Shown here piece by piece: positions 26,564 to 34,022 of a stretch of 64,000 nt of DNA; the first letter of the stretch is position 1; every line of letters begins with the position of its first letter. A program made the position numbers and the translations under genes. Origin of the DNA: Mycobacterium palustre (lineage in GTDB: Bacteria; Actinomycetota; Actinomycetes; Mycobacteriales; Mycobacteriaceae); the NCBI RefSeq assembly GCF_002101785.1, contig NZ_LQPJ01000140.1:1-64000 (forward strand), written 5' to 3'. The notes under the pieces are model-generated. The model did no database searches and was not told where the DNA came from. It saw only the letters and a list, made by a program, of their open reading frames with translations.

Positions 26564-26564
26564 A
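26454..26564 (+). CDS. Possible 36-residue leader peptide coupled to TetR gene
   Basis: This short frame begins with GTG 26454 behind GAGGAAGG (26442-26449) and encodes 36 residues beginning MNVNRNDPARGTG. Its TGA (26562-26564) overlaps the ATG of the TetR gene as TGATG, so ribosomes ending here could restart on the regulator. The TetR start itself has no clear ribosome site, which makes coupling plausible. The peptide matches nothing I know. It may be a translation-initiation device or a chance open frame. Confidence 0.35.
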   Translation: MNVNRNDPARGTGLGTTSRIVATTQSTGPGQSSSRF

Positions 26565-27241
26565 TGACAACCCACTCCACCGACGGACGGGCGGACGCCA
26601 CCCGGCGACAGATCCTGCGGGCCGCCTCGCATCAATTCGCCCGGCGGGCCTACCACGACGTGGGCCTCGACGACATTCTCGCCGAAGCGGAATTGACCAA
26701 GGGCGCAATGTATTTCCACTTCCGTTCCAAGCACGCGCTGGCCGTCGCGATCATCGAGAAGCAGACCGCCCGCGGCAACGTAGCGGTGGAAGAGTTGCTC
26801 ACGCGCGGGCTTTCGGGCCTGGAGACCCTCATCGATTTCTCGTATCTGATCGCCGTCGGCGACATCAAGACGGACGGGGTCAGGGCCGGGCTGAACCTGC
26901 TCGAGTCGGTCGGCCGGTCCGAGGGGTTGCAGAAAAAGCTCTTGGACGAGTGGGCCAAGGCGTTGGCCGGGGTCGTCGAGCAAGCCATCACCGAGGGCGA
27001 CATCCACCAGCAGTGCGACCCGCTCGACGTCGGGCGCCTGATGGTGTCCCTGCACATGGGGCTGCGGCAAACCAGCAACCTCGAAGAACCGGAGCGGTTC
27101 CTGCGCGACCTCGAGAAGTGCTGGCTGCTGCTGCTGACCGGGATTTTGCAAGAGGATCGGACCGAATACTTCCGCCAATTCCTCAGGCGCCGCGCCGCGC
27201 TTGCCATCACCTCGACCGCGACGGGAGCGGACGCTGACTAG
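26564..27241 (+). CDS. TetR-family regulator, gamma-butyrolactone-receptor type (first of pair)
   Basis: This 225-residue repressor-type protein has an N-terminal helix-turn-helix (about residues 10-55: RRQILRAASHQFARRAYHDVG, then LTKGAMYFHFRSKHALAVAII). That HTH pattern is typical of ScbR/ArpA-like receptors. The C-terminal ligand domain ends with LLLTGILQEDRTEYFRQFL. It is followed 131 bp downstream by a paralogue with the same EYFRQFL tail. The ATG at 26564 overlaps the stop of a possible leader peptide. A ligand such as a butyrolactone or fatty-acid-like signal, and control of the polysaccharide genes, are inferences. Confidence 0.85.
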   Translation: MTTHSTDGRADATRRQILRAASHQFARRAYHDVGLDDILAEAELTKGAMYFHFRSKHALAVAIIEKQTARGNVAVEELLTRGLSGLETLIDFSYLIAVGDIKTDGVRAGLNLLESVGRSEGLQKKLLDEWAKALAGVVEQAITEGDIHQQCDPLDVGRLMVSLHMGLRQTSNLEEPERFLRDLEKCWLLLLTGILQEDRTEYFRQFLRRRAALAITSTATGADAD

Positions 27242-27372
27242 CGTGCCGCGCGAGGTCGCCGTGTCGGCCGCGCACCGGTGGTTGCTAGGCTTTGCCCTCT
27301 TTCCAGACAAGCTTGAGGATGTCGAGATTCGGGGTCTAAGCCGGTCCTCGGAACTCCGGAGGTGCAGAAGCG

Positions 27373-28068
27373 ATGGCGCGCCAGGTTCGATCTGAAGCCA
27401 CTCGGCGAAAGATCCTCGATGCCGCGATAGATGTGTTCGGCGAGGTGGGCTACGCCGCGGCGGGATGGAACACCATCATCGAGCGGACCGGGATGACCAA
27501 GGGAGCCCTGTACCACCACTTCGATTCCAAGGAATCCTTGGCGTCCGCCATCATCGAAGAGGGTTCCGAGGCAATACTTGTCGCGTTCCGCAACGTTTGT
27601 GGATCGTCGTCGCCGGCGCTCGAGAACATGATCCACGGGACGTTCACGATCGCGAACATGCTCGGCTCGGACAAAACGGCGCGCGCGGCGGAGCAATTGA
27701 CCGCCGCCCTGAGCGGATTCAACGAGGCCGCCGGGAGGTTCTGCGCGAGCCTGGTGGAGCTGATGGCGGCTCAGGCCCGGCGGGCGACCGCGGAAGGCGA
27801 CGTGCGTGAAGACTTAGACCCCGTGCTGATCAGCGAGTCGATCGTGGGGGCGATGTTCGGAACGCGCTTGCTGTCCAATGCGATATCGGCGATCGGCCCC
27901 GCCGAGGACGCGGGCGTGGTCGGCCGCGTCGGTGGAACCTGGGGACTGCTGCTGCCCGGCGTCGCTACCGACGCCTCCCTCGAGTACTTCCGGCAATTTC
28001 TTGCGCGCGAGTCGCTTCGCCATTCCCGCCCCACGGCGTCGTCGGGCGACGCCGCCAAGCCGAATTAG
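27373..28068 (+). CDS. TetR-family regulator, gamma-butyrolactone-receptor type (second of pair)
   Basis: This 231-residue protein has an HTH at about 8-52 (TRRKILDAAIDVFGEVGYAAAG, MTKGALYHHFDSKESLASAII) and a C-terminal ligand domain ending TDASLEYFRQFLARESL. The HTH and the EYFRQFL tail are shared with the gene upstream, pointing to an old tandem duplication. The start is ATG 27373 after CCGGAGGTG. It converges with the acetyltransferase gene. Codon use here looks less GC-saturated at third positions than in the backbone genes, which fits horizontal acquisition but is only an impression. Confidence 0.85.
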   Translation: MARQVRSEATRRKILDAAIDVFGEVGYAAAGWNTIIERTGMTKGALYHHFDSKESLASAIIEEGSEAILVAFRNVCGSSSPALENMIHGTFTIANMLGSDKTARAAEQLTAALSGFNEAAGRFCASLVELMAAQARRATAEGDVREDLDPVLISESIVGAMFGTRLLSNAISAIGPAEDAGVVGRVGGTWGLLLPGVATDASLEYFRQFLARESLRHSRPTASSGDAAKPN

Positions 28069-28079
28069 CGAAAAGCCAA

Positions 28080-28637
28080 CTAGGAGTTGGAGACTGCGGC
28101 GCTTGGCGAATCCAGCGTGATTATCCGAGCGGGCGCACCGGCCACCACGGCGTCGTCGGGCACCGGCTTGGTGACCACGGCCCCGGCCAGGATGGAGGCG
28201 CGATCGCCCACGTGCACGTCGCCGAGCACCATGGCCATGGGATAAATCCAGACGCCGTCGCCGATCACCGGGACCTTTCCGCGGTTCTCCCCGATGGACA
28301 CGCCTTGGTGGATATTGCAATTGGCGCCGATGCGCGCCTTGTGGTGGATCCACAGCGCGCCCGGGTGGGCCAGGCGAAGGCCGGGCCCGCATACGTTTCG
28401 GGGGACATACAGCCCGAGCCTTTCCCCGAGAAGTTTGGTCCGCAGCCGCAACCAGAATGCGATGGCGTGGCCCAGCGGTGTGTGGGCGGTGTTGGTCCAG
28501 TATTCGGATTTTCGCAGCATGCGCTGGAAATAGGCCGGCCGTTCCAGGAGCTGGTAGCGGAACTTCCACCGCTCGAGACCGTGCGCCCTCAAGTCCGCCG
28601 CCAGGTACGCTCTCAAGTCCTCCCGAGTCTTGATCAC
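28080..28637 (-). CDS. Serine acetyltransferase-like hexapeptide-repeat acyltransferase
   Basis: This left-handed beta-helix acyltransferase has 185 residues. The N-terminal helical part (TREDLRAYLAADLRAHGLERW) is followed by hexapeptide repeats (about 100-170: WIHHKARIGANCNIHQGVSIGEN, VIGDGVWIYPMAMVLGDVHVGDRASILAGAVVTK) and ends AGAPARII. It resembles CysE- and colanic-acid-type O-acetyltransferases. In this setting it is more likely to acetylate a sugar than serine. The start chosen is GTG 28637; the frame is open upstream without a better signal. An AAAAGTAT motif lies 22 bp upstream. Confidence 0.8.
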   Translation of the reverse strand: MIKTREDLRAYLAADLRAHGLERWKFRYQLLERPAYFQRMLRKSEYWTNTAHTPLGHAIAFWLRLRTKLLGERLGLYVPRNVCGPGLRLAHPGALWIHHKARIGANCNIHQGVSIGENRGKVPVIGDGVWIYPMAMVLGDVHVGDRASILAGAVVTKPVPDDAVVAGAPARIITLDSPSAAVSNS

Positions 28638-29107
28638 GGCGACGATCGTACTCTCGGTATACTTTTGAAGGAAGTAAGATACCCGTCGTTTACAGGGTGG
28701 CGGGCGCAGTTGCCGCGCGCCGCGCGCGGTGTCGGTGGCGACTCGGCTGGAGCGGCGCCGGCGGCCGCGCGCCGCCTTTCCGTCGCTTCGTTGGCTCGGC
28801 ACGCCCGCCGCCGCTCGATGCGGCGAGGCGTTCGGGTTCGATCCGCAACGTTATTTGCCGCGCGGCTTGTCGCCGACCGCGTCCTAGCTGCGGATATTCA
28901 ACGTCAGACCGATGACGCCCGTCGGCGCCCGGCGGGACGACCGCGCGCCGGGCGCGGGACGCGCCACCGCGCGGGCTGACGGTAAACGGGCCCCATGGGC
29001 GCCGTCCGCACGGCCGGCCTGGGGTGGGGGGGCGGGCCGGTGCGGTCTCGATCCCGCGGGTTCGCACCGATTGGCTTGACATACCAATCGCATGTATTAT
29101 TGCACTC
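28638..29107. other. Divergent intergenic region between acetyltransferase and WecG-like genes
   Basis: This 470-bp gap lies between two divergent genes. At the left end, GGTAT at 28656-28660 and ATACC at 28679-28683 bracket an imperfect inverted repeat containing ATACTTTT (28659-28666), a possible operator over the acetyltransferase promoter. At the right end, TTGACA (29076-29081) and an ATAC/GTAT pair with 8-bp spacing lie just before the WecG-like start. The middle is GC-rich, and I saw no gene or RNA in it. Confidence 0.4.
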
Positions 29108-30007
29108 ATGCCGACTAACAGTCTGTCCGAGGCGTCGCGCCCGGATCATCGTTCGGGCGCGGTCGGCGGCAAGCGCATCCAAGGCGGGCGGCGCGTCCCG
29201 GAGCGGCGGGGCCCGTACCGATTGCCCGGCAGCGTGCGGCTGGTCAACGAGGTGGTCAGCCGGGTCACGCTCGTTACCGACCTCCAGCAGGCGGACGCGT
29301 TGATCGCGAAGTGTCTGGCTTCCGAATCGCCCCAGATCGTTTCGTTCCTGAACGCACACGGAACCAACCTGTGCCGTCGCAATCGGCAGTTTGCCGAGTC
29401 GGTGTTGCGGTCGGACCTGATCTTGCGGGACGGCATAGGCATGCAGCTGCTTTTCAAAGCCTTGAAAAGCGACGCCGGGCTGAACATGAACGGCACCGAC
29501 CTGATCCCGGAAATGCTGAACAAAGCGAAAGGGCAAACTCTCGGCATCTTCGGGACCCGGGAGCCGTTCCTGTCCGGCGCGGCCGAAGCGCTCCGGCGCG
29601 CGGGCCACGACGTCGTCGTGTGCGCAGACGGGTTTCGGGATCCGGCCTGCTATCTGACGATGATGGAGCAATACCGGCCAAGAATCGTGCTCCTCGCGAT
29701 GGGAATGCCCAAGCAGGAAATCGTCGCCGTGCATCTCAAGGAGCACGCCACCTATAACCCGATCATCATCAACGGCGGCGCGGTCGTCGATTTCATCGCC
29801 GGCAAGGTCAAAAGGGCGCCACGGTGGATGCGCCGCCTGTACATGGAATGGGTCTTCCGCCTGATCAACGAACCGAGGCGGTTGTTCAAGAGGTACGTGA
29901 TCGGGAATGTCGTCTTCCTGGTCCGGATACGAGAGATACGCAAGAGCTATGTACCGGTGCCAGGCCGCGAGGTTTGGCCGTCTACCAGCGAATGGCGGGT
30001 CGGCTAA
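29108..30007 (+). CDS. WecG/TagA/CpsF family glycosyltransferase
   Basis: This 299-residue GT26-family enzyme transfers N-acetylmannosamine-type sugars or uronates onto polyprenyl-linked sugars. Motifs seen are IVSFLNAHGTNL, LILRDGIGMQLL, MNGTDLIPEML, LLAMGMPKQEI, NGGAVVDFIAGKVKRAPRWM and EWVFRLINEPRRLFKRY, which together cover the whole family signature. The start is ATG 29108; an earlier start at 29024 would add an unlikely basic tail. It is divergent from the acetyltransferase gene and followed by a methyltransferase. It probably adds the second sugar of the repeat unit made by the operon to its left. Confidence 0.9.
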   Translation: MPTNSLSEASRPDHRSGAVGGKRIQGGRRVPERRGPYRLPGSVRLVNEVVSRVTLVTDLQQADALIAKCLASESPQIVSFLNAHGTNLCRRNRQFAESVLRSDLILRDGIGMQLLFKALKSDAGLNMNGTDLIPEMLNKAKGQTLGIFGTREPFLSGAAEALRRAGHDVVVCADGFRDPACYLTMMEQYRPRIVLLAMGMPKQEIVAVHLKEHATYNPIIINGGAVVDFIAGKVKRAPRWMRRLYMEWVFRLINEPRRLFKRYVIGNVVFLVRIREIRKSYVPVPGREVWPSTSEWRVG

Positions 30008-30081
30008 GTGGTGTCATTCCGAACCATATGGATGACGGAGTTCGACGGCGTCGAAGCATCCCGTAGGCCCGCGGTGTCGCG

Positions 30082-30834
30082 ATGACGGAAACCGAAGAAT
30101 ATGCGCGGCGGTACTTCGCCGAGCAAGAGGAATCCAACGAGGAGTACTGGCGGCGGTTCGGGACCACAGTCGACTGGGCCGGCAAACGGGTTCTGGAAGT
30201 GGGCTGCGGGCACGGCGCCATGTCGGTCGAGATCGCCCGAGCGGGGGCCACGGTGATTGGCGTCGACCTCGACGAGGGCCGCATCGCGTTCGCCAACGCA
30301 AACCTCGCGCGGCGATTCCCGAATCTGCTCGACCGGGTGACATTTCGCGCGGTCGACGCGGCCTCGCTTCCGGTGGATCAGAAGTTCGATGTCATCGTTT
30401 CCAAAGACACCTTCGAGCATGTCGGCGATGTCGCGGCGCTGCTGAAGGCGCTCGGCGAGCGATTGGTCCGGCCGGGCGGCCGCATCTACGCGGGCTTCAG
30501 CCCGTTGTACTACAGCCCCTTCGGCGACCACGGTCGGACGGGGCTGAAAGTGCCCTGGGCGCACGCCGTTTTGCCTCGGCGGTTGGTGTGTGCGGCCGCC
30601 ACCCGGCACAACCGCCGTCGCGTCGACTCGCTGCTGGACATCGGCCTCAACGGCAATACGCCCGACCAATTCCGGGCGGCGTTCGCCGCCAGCGGACTAC
30701 GGCTCGTCGATATCGCCTACAACCGGGGCGACAAGCGGCTGCTGCCGGTGCTCGAGAAGGCGCGCCAGCGGTTCCCGCGACTCGACAGGTTCACCACGGT
30801 CAGCATCTACGCCACTTTCGGCGCGGACTCCTGA
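30082..30834 (+). CDS. Class I SAM-dependent methyltransferase
   Basis: This 250-residue methyltransferase has VLEVGCGHGAMSVEIA (motif I, about residue 38), VIGVDLDEGRIAFA with the ribose-binding aspartate, FRAVDAASLP and FDVIVSKDTFEHVGD (motif II). It starts 74 bp after the WecG-like gene in the same direction, so the two probably share a transcript. It likely methylates a small molecule or sugar. No transmembrane or signal segment is visible. Confidence 0.85.
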   Translation: MTETEEYARRYFAEQEESNEEYWRRFGTTVDWAGKRVLEVGCGHGAMSVEIARAGATVIGVDLDEGRIAFANANLARRFPNLLDRVTFRAVDAASLPVDQKFDVIVSKDTFEHVGDVAALLKALGERLVRPGGRIYAGFSPLYYSPFGDHGRTGLKVPWAHAVLPRRLVCAAATRHNRRRVDSLLDIGLNGNTPDQFRAAFAASGLRLVDIAYNRGDKRLLPVLEKARQRFPRLDRFTTVSIYATFGADS

Positions 30835-30894
30835 TCTGGAACGCGCTCTGCGGCGCCGCCGAAACCCTCACGGCTCGTTGAGGTTTCGGTCCGC

Positions 30895-31257
30895 TTAGTG
30901 CTCCTCTTCCCAGAGCTGCTCGGTGAGGTCCTGGAAAGCGGCGAGGGCGAACTGGTCGTCGGCGCGCAGCACCGCGGATTTGCTCATCAGGGCCCGCACC
31001 ACCGAGCCGTCCTTGTGGGCCAGTTCTACCACCATGTTCGCCAGCGCATGCACGGTCGACAGCAGCGAGTCCGACCGCGGAGCCTCGTGGAAGATCTGCT
31101 CGAACCGAAGAGCGAGCACCTCTTCGGGTTCGAAGCCCACCATCTCGGCAAACGCGGTGTTGGTGAACAGGATGCCGCCGTCGTGTCCGATGGCGAGCAC
31201 CGGAACGGGGATCCGTTCCAGCACGACCAACGCGGGCAACTGCTTCAAAGTGGTCAT
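30895..31257 (-). CDS. Small PAS-domain protein
   Basis: This 120-residue protein is essentially a single PAS domain: IPVPVLAIGHDGGILFTNTAFAEMVGFEPEEVLAL, then MVVELAHKDGSVVRALMSKSAVLR and FQDLTEQ. It has no output domain, so it may be a stand-alone sensor or may bind a partner. The ATG at 31257 is chosen because the PAS fold starts shortly after it; the frame is open to 31365. It converges with the methyltransferase gene and lies in the same direction as metG. Ligand and partner are unknown. Confidence 0.75.
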   Translation of the reverse strand: MTTLKQLPALVVLERIPVPVLAIGHDGGILFTNTAFAEMVGFEPEEVLALRFEQIFHEAPRSDSLLSTVHALANMVVELAHKDGSVVRALMSKSAVLRADDQFALAAFQDLTEQLWEEEH

Positions 31258-31397
31258 CGGCGAGTCACTCGGCTGCCGGTTCTGGCGTCGGTCGTCCACA
31301 GGCCGATTATGGACTATGGCATGGGCATGTTCGGACACTTTCACCCAGCGCGCCGAGATCCTCACCGAACAGGATTGCCGCGCAACTCAACTCCCGC

Positions 31398-32948
31398 TCA
31401 TTTTGCGTCGGGCGGTTGGTAGCGCGGGAACACCCCGGAGGGCGGCGGCAGCACGGTGCCAGGGACCAGCCGCGCGGGAACGGCGGCGAACGTCCGCCGG
31501 TCCTCGGGTTGCCCCAGCAGGTCCAGCAGCTTGCCGGCCGACTCGGGCATTACCGGCTGCGCCAGCAGCGCCGCGATGCGCACCGCCTCGCAGGTGACGT
31601 AGAGGACGGTGCGAAACCGGGCCTGGTCCGCCTCGGACTCGCTTTTGCGCAGCACCCACGGCTGCTGCGCCGAGAAATACTTGTTCGCCTCGCCAAGCAT
31701 CAGCCAGATCGCCTCGAGCGCCAGGTGCATGGCCTGGGCGTCGAAGTTGGCGCGCACCCGCTCCAGCAAGCCGTCGGCGGCCGCCAGGAGCGCGTTGTCG
31801 TCGGCGGTCAGCTCACCGGGTTCGGGCACCACGCCGTCGAGGTTCTTGGCCACCATCGACAGCGAACGCTGGGCCAAATTGCCGAGCTCGTTGGCCAGGT
31901 CGGTGTTGATCCGGGTGACGATCGCCTCTTCGCTGTAGCTGCCGTCCTGGCCGAACGGGACCTCGCGCAGCAAGAAGTAGCGCACCTGGTCCACGCCGAA
32001 GGTCTCGACCAGGGCGTCGGGCGCGACGCTGTTGCCCACCGACTTGCTCATCTTCTCGCCGCGGTTGAGCAAAAACCCGTGCGCGAAAACCCGTCGCGGC
32101 AGCTCGATTCCGGCCGACATCAGGAAGGCGGGCCAGTACACGGCGTGGAACCTGATGATGTCCTTGCCGATCATGTGCAGATCGGCCGGCCAGTAGCGGC
32201 GGAACAGCTCAGAATCGGTGTCGGGATAGCCCGCTCCGGTCAGGTAGTTGGTCAGCGCGTCGACCCAGACGTACATGACGTGATCGGGGTGGTCGGGCAC
32301 CTTGACCCCCCAGTCGAACGAGGTGCGCGAGATCGACAGGTCGCGCAGCCCGCCGGAGACGAAGCTGACCACCTCGTTGCGGCGCACCTCCGGGGCGATG
32401 AAGTCGGGGTGGGCCTCGTAGTGCGCCAGCAGCTTGTCGGTATACGCCGAGAGCCGGAAGAAATAGGTCTGCTCCTCGGTCCAGGTCACCGGCGTCCCGG
32501 TCTCCACGGCGATCCGCGTCCCGTCCACGACCTTGGTCTCCGATTCGACGAAAAACCGCTCGTCGCGCACCGAGTACCAGCCCTCGTAGGTGTCCAGGTA
32601 GATGTCCCCGGCGGCCGACATCCGCCGCCAGAGCTCCTTGGACGCCTCGTGGTGGTCGGCGTCGGTGGTCCGGATGAACCGGTCGAACGAGATGTTGAGC
32701 CGCTCCTGCAGCCGCTGGAACACGTCCGAGTTGCGGCGGGCCAGCTCGGCGGTGGGCAGCCCTTCGGCCGCGGCGGCCTGCGCCACCTTCAGGCCATGCT
32801 CGTCGGTTCCGGTCAGGAAGCGCACGTCGAAACCGTCGAGCCGCTTGAACCGCGCGATGGCGTCGGTGGCGATGTACTCGTACGCGTGCCCCAAGTGCGG
32901 CGCGGCGTTGGGGTACGTGATCGCGGTGGTGACGTAGTAGGGCCTCAT
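31398..32948 (-). CDS. metG: Methionyl-tRNA synthetase
   Basis: This 516-residue class I aminoacyl-tRNA synthetase charges tRNA-Met. The HIGH-type motif is HLGH at residues 18-21, and KMSKS is near residues 299-303 (GEKMSKSVGN). The C-terminal anticodon-binding helical domain includes HLALEAIWLMLGEANKYFSAQQPW. There is no C-terminal tRNA-binding (EMAPII-like) extension, as is usual for mycobacterial MetS of about 519 residues. It is divergent from tatD with 24 bp between starts. It marks the return of conserved Rv1007c-type gene order after the polysaccharide block. Confidence 0.97.
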   Translation of the reverse strand: MRPYYVTTAITYPNAAPHLGHAYEYIATDAIARFKRLDGFDVRFLTGTDEHGLKVAQAAAAEGLPTAELARRNSDVFQRLQERLNISFDRFIRTTDADHHEASKELWRRMSAAGDIYLDTYEGWYSVRDERFFVESETKVVDGTRIAVETGTPVTWTEEQTYFFRLSAYTDKLLAHYEAHPDFIAPEVRRNEVVSFVSGGLRDLSISRTSFDWGVKVPDHPDHVMYVWVDALTNYLTGAGYPDTDSELFRRYWPADLHMIGKDIIRFHAVYWPAFLMSAGIELPRRVFAHGFLLNRGEKMSKSVGNSVAPDALVETFGVDQVRYFLLREVPFGQDGSYSEEAIVTRINTDLANELGNLAQRSLSMVAKNLDGVVPEPGELTADDNALLAAADGLLERVRANFDAQAMHLALEAIWLMLGEANKYFSAQQPWVLRKSESEADQARFRTVLYVTCEAVRIAALLAQPVMPESAGKLLDLLGQPEDRRTFAAVPARLVPGTVLPPPSGVFPRYQPPDAK

Positions 32949-32972
32949 CGAGATTCACCCTATTGTGTGGCG

Positions 32973-33818
32973 GTGAGCTCCGACCGCTCTGGTAAACGAG
33001 AGGCGCCACCCGCACCCGAGCCGCTGGCCCCGCTGATCGACGCCCACACCCATCTCGACGCGTGCGGGGCGAGCGACGCCGCGGGCGTGCGCGCCATCGT
33101 CGACCGCGCCGCCGCGGTCGGGGTCGGCGCGGTGGTCACCGTCGCCGACGACCTGGACTCGGCGCGCTGGGTGACCCAGGCCGCCGATTGGGATCCCCGC
33201 GTCTACGCCGCGGTGGCGTTGCACCCGACCCGAGCGGACGCGCTCGACGACGCCGCGCGCGCCGAGATCGAGCGACTGGCCGCCCACCCGCGGGTGGTGG
33301 CCGTCGGCGAGACCGGGATGGACCTGTACTGGCCCGGCCGCCTGGACGGCTGCGCGCGCCCGGACGTGCAGCGGGACGCCTTCGCGTGGCACATCGACCT
33401 GGCTAAGCGGTGCGGGAAGCCGCTGATGATCCACAACCGCGAGGCCGACGCCGAGGTGCTCGACGTCCTGGCCGCCGAGGGCGCCCCCGACAGCGTGATC
33501 TTCCACTGCTTTTCGTCGGACGCCGCGATGGCCCGCCGCTGCGCGGACGCCGGATGGTTGCTCAGCCTGGCCGGAACGGTCAGCTTCCGCAATGCCCGCG
33601 CTTTGCGCGAGGCCGCGCCGTTGATCCCGCAGGGGCAGCTTTTGGTGGAGACCGACGCGCCGTTTTTGACGCCGCATCCCTATCGGGGGACAGCGAACGA
33701 GCCGTACTGCCTTCCTTACACTGTGCGCGCGCTGGCTGAACTGCTGGAGCGCCGCCCCGAAGAAGTGGCGGAGACATCGACCAGCAATGCCCGCCGGGTC
33801 TATGGGCTGGTCGCGTGA
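32973..33818 (+). CDS. tatD: TatD-family metal-dependent DNase
   Basis: This 281-residue metal-dependent hydrolase has LIDAHTHLDACG (HxH), VGETGMDLYW (metal Glu), LMIHNREAD (His), VIFHCFSSD (His) and LVETDAPFLTPHPYRG (Asp), the full TatD set. The start is GTG 32973; a GTG at 32967 is equally open. It corresponds to Rv1008 and is followed by the rpfB leader. TatD proteins trim DNA 3' ends and take part in DNA repair or turnover. Confidence 0.93.
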   Translation: MSSDRSGKREAPPAPEPLAPLIDAHTHLDACGASDAAGVRAIVDRAAAVGVGAVVTVADDLDSARWVTQAADWDPRVYAAVALHPTRADALDDAARAEIERLAAHPRVVAVGETGMDLYWPGRLDGCARPDVQRDAFAWHIDLAKRCGKPLMIHNREADAEVLDVLAAEGAPDSVIFHCFSSDAAMARRCADAGWLLSLAGTVSFRNARALREAAPLIPQGQLLVETDAPFLTPHPYRGTANEPYCLPYTVRALAELLERRPEEVAETSTSNARRVYGLVA

Positions 33819-34022
33819 TCGGCTCCGTCGAGCGGAGATCTTCCAACATCGTCGCGTCAGAGTTGCTCAACATTGGCCGGTTCGTTACCGTCTTGTGATC
33901 GAACGGCTGGGCCCTCGGGCTCAATTTGTCATTTCTGTGCTGAGTGGTTCGTCGAGTGGTTGCTGAGGCCGGGGTAACGCGCGTTGACTGTATTGACAAA
34001 ACTTCATCAAACCCCTTCACCG
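33819..34022 (+). promoter_or_regulatory. rpfB leader region, RNA-switch candidate
   Basis: This 204-bp region separates tatD from rpfB. It contains a hairpin with T-rich tail (33908-33938) inside what should be the untranslated leader. In M. tuberculosis the rpfB-ksgA-ispE transcript has been reported to be controlled by a terminating RNA switch in this position. The similar placement of a hairpin here suggests the same device. A TTG at 33984 keeps the rpfB frame open but would add 13 residues that I do not expect in RpfB. Confidence 0.45.
33908..33938 (+). terminator. Intrinsic-terminator-like hairpin in rpfB leader
   Basis: TGGGCCC (33908-33914) pairs with GGGCTCA (33917-33923) with one G-U pair. 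It is followed by ATTTGTCATTTCTGT, a T-rich run unusual for this GC-rich genome. The stem is short and the loop tight, so termination would be partial, as expected of an attenuator. It lies about 85 bp before the rpfB start. Confidence 0.45.

Noticed and set aside
29076..29100. SigA promoter TTGACA/TATTAT before the WecG-like gene
   Set aside because: The spacing is 13 bp, too short for a normal promoter; kept only as a note in the intergenic entry.
2237..30894. Insertion sequences or transposases at the borders of the polysaccharide block
   Set aside because: No transposase-like protein or terminal inverted repeats were seen at either edge.
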